A stretch of 38,132 bases of DNA. Source: an uncultured Prevotella sp. Its GTDB lineage: Bacteria > Bacteroidota > Bacteroidia > Bacteroidales > Bacteroidaceae. The notes below the pieces were generated by a model. The model did no database searches. It was not told the origin of the DNA and was given only the letters and a program-made list of their open reading frames with translations. The stretch spans positions 1 to 38,132 of the forward strand of contig CATXJC010000017.1 in assembly GCA_958369755.1 (NCBI GenBank), read 5' to 3'. The first letter of the stretch is position 1; each line of letters opens with the position of its first letter. The translations under genes were made by a program, and so were the position numbers. Shown piece after piece: positions 32,209 through 38,132 of the stretch.

Positions 32209-34845
32209 TTATTCGAAATCTACGTTGCCCGAATCGATATCCTCAGCTTCGGATGCTTCGTCAGCGAGATGAGCCTCAGCCTCAGCAGCCTCCTCGGCAG
32301 TCTTGGCACCTACGGTATCATTCTCTATCTCCTCGCTCTTCTTAGCCCAGGCAGAACGGCTCTCCTCTTCTACAGAAGCCTCGAGCTCAGAACTCATCAC
32401 CTTGCATACGCTGGCAATGACATCATTCTTCTTGGCAAGGTTGATGAGGCGTACACCCTGGGTAGCACGGCCCATGACACGGCAATCGGCTACGGCAAGA
32501 CGAATCACGATACCACTCTGGTTGATAATCATGAGGTCGTTATCATCGGTTACGTTCTTGATAGCTACCAGTCGACCGGTCTTATCGGTAATATTCAGTG
32601 TCTTCACACCCTTACCGCCACGCTTGGTAACGCGGTAATCGAGTACGTCAGAACGCTTACCATAACCCTGCTCGCTCACTACCATCACGGTTTCCTTCTC
32701 AGGATCGTTGACAACAATCATACCTACTACGGCATCATTACCCTCATCGAGGCGCATACCACGAACACCGGTAGATGTACGGCCCATTGTACGAATCTCG
32801 TTCTCGTCGAAACGGACAGCACGACCATTGCGGTTGGCAATAATCAGTTCGTTATGACCATTTGTCAGACGAACATCTACCACCTCATCGCCCTCTACGA
32901 TGTTGATAGCAATCACACCGTTGGCACGTGGACGGGAATATGCCTCCAGACAAGTCTTCTTAACCGTACCGTTCTTGGTAGCGAAGACTACGTAATGGTT
33001 GTTGATGAACTCAGCGTCGTTCAAGCCTCTGAGGCGGAGGAATGCATTCACCTGGTCATCGCTCTCGATGTTGAGGAGGTTCTGGATAGCACGACCCTTG
33101 GAATTGCGGTCGCCCTCAGGAATCTCGTAACACTTCAACCAGTAGCAGCGGCCCTTCTTGGTGAAGAACAGCATGGTCTGGTGCATGGTAGCAGGATAGA
33201 TATACTCGGTGAAGTCCTTATCACGGGTACGGGCTCCCTTAGAACCTACTCCACCACGAGCCTGCTCACGGAACTCTGACAATGGGGTGCGCTTGATATA
33301 TCCGAGATGACTCACGGTGATAACCACTGGGTCGTTTGGATAGAAGTCTTCCGGATTGAACTCATGGTCATCTGGCTTAATCATGGTACGACGTGCGTCA
33401 CCATACTTCTCCTTCACCTCGTTGAGTTCATCCTTCATTACCTTCTTGCAGAGCTCAGGATCGTTCAGAATCTGGTTCAAGTAGTCGATGGTCTTCATCA
33501 ACTCGTTGAATTCATTGTGCAACTGCTCCAGACGCAAGCCTGTCAACTGGCTGAGGCGCATATCCACGATGGCCTTACTCTGAAGTTCATCGAGTTCGAA
33601 ACGCTTCTCCAAGTTGCGCTGGGCATCAGAAGGAGTCTTGCTGGCTCTGATAATATGTACCACCTCGTCGATGTTGTCGCAGGCAATGATCAAGCCCTCG
33701 AGAATATGAGCACGCTCCTGAGCCTTCTTCAGTTCGAACTGGGTGCGGCGGATCGTAACATCATGACGATGCTCTACGAAATACTTCACACACTCCTTCA
33801 AGCTCAAAAGACGTGGACGGCCATTAACAAGAGCGATGCAATTCACTGAGAATGAACTCTGAAGAGCAGTCAGCTTAAAGAGTTTGTTCAGAAGAACATT
33901 AGCATTGGCATCACGCTTCACATCAACAACGATACGCATACCCTGACGGCCAGATTCATCGTTTACGTTAGCGATGCCATCTACCCTGCCTTCCTTGGCA
34001 AGGTCAGCAATAGCCATCACGAGCTGCTCCTTGTTAACACCATAAGGAATCTCGGTGATAACAATCTTGTCATGGTTTTCACTACTTTCAATCTCGGCAG
34101 TGGCACGAACCACGATTCTGCCTCGACCCGTTTCGTATGCATCCTTCACACCCTGTATACCATAGATAGTAGCACCGGTTGGGAAGTCAGGAGCAGGGAT
34201 ATACTGCATCAATCCATCGGTGTCGATGTCAGGATTATCGATATATGCACAGCAACCGTCAATTACCTCACCCAGGTTGTGGGTAGGTATATTGGTAGCC
34301 ATACCTACTGCAATACCGTTACCACCATTTACCAAAAGATTAGGAATCTTGGTAGGCATCACGGTAGGTTCCTGCAGGGTATCATCGAAGTTGTTGGTCA
34401 TATCAACCGTTTCCTTGTCAAGGTCATCCATGATATGCTCACCCATCTTGGAGAGGCGGCACTCTGTATAACGCATGGCAGCAGGAGAGTCACCATCAAC
34501 AGAACCGAAGTTACCCTGTCCGTCAATCAAGGTATAACGCATGTTCCACTCCTGTCCCATACGCACCAGAGCGCCGTAAACAGAAGCGTCACCGTGAGGG
34601 TGATACTTACCGAGCACCTCACCAACAACACGCGCACATTTCTTATAAGGTTTGTCACTGGTGTTTCCAATGCCGAGCATACCGTAAAGAATACGGCGGT
34701 GCACAGGCTTGAAACCATCGCGTACATCAGGGAGGGCACGAGCCACGATAACTGACATCGAATAATCGATGTAGCTCGACTTCATCTCCTCCTCAATGTT
34801 GATCTTCATGATTCTATCATGATCCATTGTCTGATTTTCGTCCAT
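32209..34845 (-). CDS. gyrA: DNA gyrase subunit A
   Basis: GyrA is the breakage-reunion subunit of DNA gyrase, which introduces negative supercoils. The 878-aa protein has ARALPDVRDGFKPVHRRILYGM, the quinolone-determining region YHPHGDASVYGALVRM and the catalytic Tyr at about 126 in AAMRYTE. Beta-pinwheel repeats follow at the C-terminus, including a GyrA-box-like KRGGKG that favours gyrase over ParC. An acidic Ala/Glu tail ends the protein. At the positions equivalent to E. coli Ser83 and Asp87 it has Ala 87 and Gly 91. The TPR gene follows. Confidence 0.96.
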   Translation of the reverse strand: MDENQTMDHDRIMKINIEEEMKSSYIDYSMSVIVARALPDVRDGFKPVHRRILYGMLGIGNTSDKPYKKCARVVGEVLGKYHPHGDASVYGALVRMGQEWNMRYTLIDGQGNFGSVDGDSPAAMRYTECRLSKMGEHIMDDLDKETVDMTNNFDDTLQEPTVMPTKIPNLLVNGGNGIAVGMATNIPTHNLGEVIDGCCAYIDNPDIDTDGLMQYIPAPDFPTGATIYGIQGVKDAYETGRGRIVVRATAEIESSENHDKIVITEIPYGVNKEQLVMAIADLAKEGRVDGIANVNDESGRQGMRIVVDVKRDANANVLLNKLFKLTALQSSFSVNCIALVNGRPRLLSLKECVKYFVEHRHDVTIRRTQFELKKAQERAHILEGLIIACDNIDEVVHIIRASKTPSDAQRNLEKRFELDELQSKAIVDMRLSQLTGLRLEQLHNEFNELMKTIDYLNQILNDPELCKKVMKDELNEVKEKYGDARRTMIKPDDHEFNPEDFYPNDPVVITVSHLGYIKRTPLSEFREQARGGVGSKGARTRDKDFTEYIYPATMHQTMLFFTKKGRCYWLKCYEIPEGDRNSKGRAIQNLLNIESDDQVNAFLRLRGLNDAEFINNHYVVFATKNGTVKKTCLEAYSRPRANGVIAINIVEGDEVVDVRLTNGHNELIIANRNGRAVRFDENEIRTMGRTSTGVRGMRLDEGNDAVVGMIVVNDPEKETVMVVSEQGYGKRSDVLDYRVTKRGGKGVKTLNITDKTGRLVAIKNVTDDNDLMIINQSGIVIRLAVADCRVMGRATQGVRLINLAKKNDVIASVCKVMSSELEASVEEESRSAWAKKSEEIENDTVGAKTAEEAAEAEAHLADEASEAEDIDSGNVDFE

Positions 34846-34966
34846 TTCTTATATTAATGTATTATTGTTTATTCGTTACTTTCAAAACGCCTGTTTTCCA
34901 TCCGGAAATCGCGTTTAAGGGCATTTCCTTGCGTTTTAAGCCGTTTTACCCTTTTGAAATTCCCGA

Positions 34967-34974
34967 CAAAGATA
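34967..34974 (-). promoter_or_regulatory. -7 element of gyrA
   Basis: The minus strand reads TATCTTTG, an exact TAnnTTTG match, after a T-rich run. It predicts a leader of about 115 nt before the gyrA ATG. That leader is rich in AAAACGC/GGCGTTTT-like pairings and could be structured. Confidence 0.6.
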
Positions 34975-35068
34975 CAAAAAAAAATGATACTAAAACGCTT
35001 TAGAGGCGAAAAATCGCATTATTTTAGCATTATTTGTATTTTAACAATGCAAAAAAGTTGGCATATCA

Positions 35069-35100
35069 TTTGCTATTATTGAAAATAATGTGTACTTTTG
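35069..35100 (+). promoter_or_regulatory. Promoter of clpC
   Basis: TTTG at 35069-35072, a 20-bp spacer and TACTTTTG at 35093-35100 match both Bacteroidota elements. The ATG is 29 bp further on. Confidence 0.75.
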
Positions 35101-35129
35101 CACTGAGATATTTAAAAATATAAGCAAAT

Positions 35130-37808
35130 ATGATAAATCCGTTTTCACATATACAGGACATACTGAACAGAAGTAGCAAAGAAGCAGCACGCACCTTGGG
35201 AAGAGAAATCAGCGTGGAGCATCTGATGCTGAGTCTGATCAGCCAGAACGACAGCGATGTCAACAAGCTCCTGAAGGGCGCAGACATCAGTCCGATGGCT
35301 TTCAGCGGAGTCCTTAACAGCAAACTGGAAAAGCGTGTGGAAGAAACTCCTGCCGATAACGTGAAGGAGAACAGCCACATCCCATTCAGCCAGATAACAG
35401 ACAGCATTATCAGAGACTCTATCCGCGAGGCAAACAACTACGAGCACTCCAAGATTGTAGAGCCAAGACATCTGCTGCTTGCCATCTTGAGAAATGACAA
35501 GAACCCTGTAGCCAACTGGCTGAGTCAACTGGGCTTAAGCTACGACCGTGCCATCGAAATGCTCTATCCTACTGACAAGGATGATGAGCAGAAGACAGAA
35601 GAGCCGAAGGATTTCAAAATGGAACCCCAAACACCAGATTCAGAAACCCCTGATGCTGACAGGCAGGAGGTAGCAGAGAACCTGGAGATGGCTGGTGGAA
35701 TAGAAACAGAAGATGACTACAACGAGCAGAACGACATGATGGAAACTGACGAAGAGCCATTCGATATGGAAAAGGACCAGAATCCGATGAGACTGTCTAC
35801 CCGTTCAAATGGAACTCCGCGCAAAAAGAGCAGCACCCCTACCATCGACAAATTCAGTTTCGACCTGACCAAGGCTGCAGCCGATGGAAAACTGGATCCT
35901 GTCGTAGGCAGAGAAAAGGAGATTCAGCGCGTGCTCGAGATTCTGGGTCGCAGAAAGAAGAACAATCCAGTATTAATAGGTGAACCGGGCGTAGGAAAGA
36001 GTGCCATCGTAGAAGGACTGGCACAACTCATCAACAACCAGGAAACATCACCTATGTTCTTCAACAAGCGTCTGGTAAGTCTCGACCTGACTGCCATCGT
36101 TGCAGGAACCAAATTCCGCGGACAGTTTGAAGAGCGCATCAAGAATGTCATCAAGGAACTGGAGGACCATCCGGAGATCATCATCTTCATAGATGAGATT
36201 CACACCATGATAGGCGCAGGTTCCGGCGAAGGAAGCATGGATGCAGCCAACATTCTGAAACCAGCCCTGGCAAGAGGTATCATCCAGTGTATCGGTGCCA
36301 CCACGCTCGATGAGTATCGCAAGAGCATTGAGAAGGACGGAGCCTTGGAGCGCCGTTTCCAGAAGGTTATCGTTGAACCGACTACACGCGAAGAGACCCT
36401 GCTGATACTGCACAACATCAAGGAACATTACGAGAAGCATCACTGTGTGAGATATACAGACGAGGCTCTCGAAACATGTGTCAAACTGACAGAGCGCTAT
36501 ATCACCGACCGCCACTTCCCAGACAAGGCTATCGACGTGATAGATGAAGCCGGCTCGCGCGTACATATTAATAATGCAAGTGTTCCTGCACCATATATCA
36601 AGCTGGAAAAAGAACTGAAAAAGATAATCAGCAAGAAGCAGCAGGCTGTGGCAAACCAGAACTTCGAGATGGCTGCCTCATGCAGAGATGCCCAGACCAA
36701 GATCGAGAAAGAGATTGAGGACATGAAGGCGCAATGGCAGCAGGGAGAGATTGGCGAATATGTTGAGGTGACAGCCGAAGACATTGCCAACGTTATCAGC
36801 ATGATGACCGGCGTACCGGCCCAACGCATGGCAGAGGGTGAAAGCAAACGTCTGAAAGATCTGGAACACAACCTGAAGCACAAGGTGATTGCTCAGGATA
36901 ATGCCATCAACAAGATGGTAAAGACCATTCTGAGGAACCGTGTAGGCTTGCGCGACCCTAACCATCCTATTGGCGTATTCATGTTCCTGGGGCCTACAGG
37001 TGTAGGTAAGACCTATCTTGCCCAGAAACTTGCCGAAGAAATGTTTGGTTCGAAAGATTCACTCATCAGAATAGACATGAGCGAATTCTCCGAGAGTTTC
37101 AATACCTCACGTCTGGTAGGTGCACCTCCAGGATACGTAGGCTATAACGAAGGTGGACAGCTGACCGAAAAGGTACGCCGCAAACCATACAGCATCGTAT
37201 TGCTCGACGAAATAGAGAAAGCCAACAGCAAGGTATTCAACCTGCTCTTACAGGTACTCGACGAAGGCAGACTTACCGATGGCAACGGCAGACTCATCGA
37301 CTTCCGCAACACTATCATCATCATGACCTCTAATGCAGGAACCCGCCAGCTGAAAGATTTCGGCAGAGGCGTCGGCTTTACTTCTGCAGGTATAAAAGGC
37401 GGATTGGCGATGGATGAGAAAGACAAGGAGTATGCCCGCAGCATCGTTCAGAAGAGTCTGAGCAAGCAGTTTGCTCCAGAGTTTCTGAACCGTCTCGACG
37501 ACATCATCACCTTCGACCAGCTGGATCTCAATGCCATCAAGCGCATCATCGACCTCGACCTGGAAGGACTGGTCAAGAGAATAGAAGACTTGGGATTCCA
37601 TTTCCAGATTACCGAAAAGGCAAAGGAGATGGTAGCCAAGAAGGGATACGATGTACAGTTTGGTGCCCGCCCACTCCGCCGCGCCATCCAGACCTACATC
37701 GAAGATTCCGTTTGCGAGATGTTACTCGATGGCACAATGAAGCCAGGCGACACCATCTCGGTAGGCAAGAATTCGAAAAAAGAAGAATTGACATTCAAGA
37801 AACTATAA
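35130..37808 (+). CDS. clpC: ClpC-type AAA+ unfoldase
   Basis: This Clp/Hsp100 ATPase unfolds proteins and feeds them to ClpP. The 892-aa order is: an N-terminal Clp-N double repeat (about 1-150) and an acidic linker (about 150-240). NBD1 follows with Walker A GEPGVGKS (284-291), then a short UVR-like middle region (NQNFEMAASCRDAQ, about 509). NBD2 has Walker A GPTGVGKT (621-628), and a VGF ClpP-docking tripeptide sits at about 748-750. The short middle region and VGF loop favour ClpC/ClpA over the disaggregase ClpB. The acidic linker is longer than in Bacillus ClpC. It is divergent from gyrA. Confidence 0.94.
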   Translation: MINPFSHIQDILNRSSKEAARTLGREISVEHLMLSLISQNDSDVNKLLKGADISPMAFSGVLNSKLEKRVEETPADNVKENSHIPFSQITDSIIRDSIREANNYEHSKIVEPRHLLLAILRNDKNPVANWLSQLGLSYDRAIEMLYPTDKDDEQKTEEPKDFKMEPQTPDSETPDADRQEVAENLEMAGGIETEDDYNEQNDMMETDEEPFDMEKDQNPMRLSTRSNGTPRKKSSTPTIDKFSFDLTKAAADGKLDPVVGREKEIQRVLEILGRRKKNNPVLIGEPGVGKSAIVEGLAQLINNQETSPMFFNKRLVSLDLTAIVAGTKFRGQFEERIKNVIKELEDHPEIIIFIDEIHTMIGAGSGEGSMDAANILKPALARGIIQCIGATTLDEYRKSIEKDGALERRFQKVIVEPTTREETLLILHNIKEHYEKHHCVRYTDEALETCVKLTERYITDRHFPDKAIDVIDEAGSRVHINNASVPAPYIKLEKELKKIISKKQQAVANQNFEMAASCRDAQTKIEKEIEDMKAQWQQGEIGEYVEVTAEDIANVISMMTGVPAQRMAEGESKRLKDLEHNLKHKVIAQDNAINKMVKTILRNRVGLRDPNHPIGVFMFLGPTGVGKTYLAQKLAEEMFGSKDSLIRIDMSEFSESFNTSRLVGAPPGYVGYNEGGQLTEKVRRKPYSIVLLDEIEKANSKVFNLLLQVLDEGRLTDGNGRLIDFRNTIIIMTSNAGTRQLKDFGRGVGFTSAGIKGGLAMDEKDKEYARSIVQKSLSKQFAPEFLNRLDDIITFDQLDLNAIKRIIDLDLEGLVKRIEDLGFHFQITEKAKEMVAKKGYDVQFGARPLRRAIQTYIEDSVCEMLLDGTMKPGDTISVGKNSKKEELTFKKL

Positions 37809-37812
37809 TCTG

Positions 37813-37849
37813 AAGAGGGACTATCCACTGGCGATAGTCCCTCTTTTAT
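37813..37849 (+). terminator. Terminator of clpC
   Basis: AAGAGGGACTATC pairs perfectly with GATAGTCCCTCTT around CACTGGC, then TTATT. It begins 5 bp after the clpC stop. Confidence 0.92.
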
Positions 37850-37944
37850 TATGAACCCGGTATAGCAACCAACGAACTTTAGTTAATAAGAGTTAACCAC
37901 GAGAAAAGTTTAGGCAATAATTTCTTATTTCAAAAAATATTCAT

Positions 37945-37952
37945 TACCTTTG
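37945..37952 (+). promoter_or_regulatory. -7 element of the tRNA cluster
   Basis: TACCTTTG, an exact TAnnTTTG match, lies 20 bp before tRNA-Thr. Confidence 0.65.
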
Positions 37953-37972
37953 CATCTGCTTTCGGGCAAAAA

Positions 37973-38045
<73 letters not shown>

Positions 38046-38077
38046 CTTTCTTGTGAAAGGAGTTAGTATTTTCCTTC

Positions 38078-38132
38078 GCGAGATTAGCACATCGGTAGTG
38101 CACGGGCTTCCCAAGCCTGTGAGGCGGGTTCG
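38078..38132 (+). tRNA. tRNA-Gly(CCC), 5' part
   Basis: The acceptor strand GCGAGAT begins the gene and a D-arm follows. The anticodon stem CGGGC/GCCTG has loop TTCCCAA (anticodon CCC). It runs off the window in the T-arm. Confidence 0.85.

Noticed and set aside
32176..34755. Several long plus-strand ORFs opposite gyrA (up to 367 codons).
   Set aside because: They mirror gyrA, whose frame has every expected motif. The translations are low-complexity Thr/Ile/Leu-rich and match nothing recognisable.

Overview
The window comes from a Bacteroidota genome and most resembles Prevotella/Segatella (S. copri group). The reasons are: TTTG / TAnnTTTG promoter elements ahead of many genes, almost no Shine-Dalgarno sequences, a Nudix-fold AraR regulator, a UpxY-type NusG paralogue, and gene neighbourhoods (galM-MFS-galK; araM-SSS transporter-araR-araD-araA-araB) like those known from Bacteroides. 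The species call is inference; no search was run.

Layout. 1-140: the end of tRNA-Arg(ACG) and tRNA-Lys(CTT) with a terminator. 352-1497 (minus): a 49-aa membrane peptide downstream of an RluA-family pseudouridine synthase. 1728-6694: an ABC-F ATPase with a decayed second nucleotide site, grpE-dnaJ, and folC. 6805-10724: a galactose cluster (cytosolic galM, MFS sugar transporter, galK) with no galT or galE in the window. 10937-23307: an arabinose and pentose cluster (lipoprotein mutarotase, sodium/sugar symporter, araR, araD, araA, araB, secreted GH51 arabinofuranosidase, transketolase, rpiB). It takes arabinosides outside the cytoplasm through to pentose-phosphate intermediates. Gaps in these two clusters hold strong hairpins and purine-rich dispersed repeats.

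23406-30940 is an accessory island. It holds a DUF2442/DUF4160 pair, a DinJ/YafQ-type toxin-antitoxin pair, and a two-gene AT-rich operon of a UpxY/NusG-like antiterminator and an unrecognised 1290-aa protein. That protein has a cold-shock domain near its N-terminus and a Cys-rich zinc-ribbon C-terminus. Next come a broken retropepsin-like gene, a near-consensus promoter without a convincing ORF, and an array of eight 22-bp periods. I regard the UpxY/cold-shock-zinc-ribbon operon as the best candidate for an undescribed system.

30946-37850: core genes again, with a TPR protein and gyrA on the minus strand and clpC divergent on the plus strand. 37973-38132: tRNA-Thr(CGT) and the start of tRNA-Gly(CCC).
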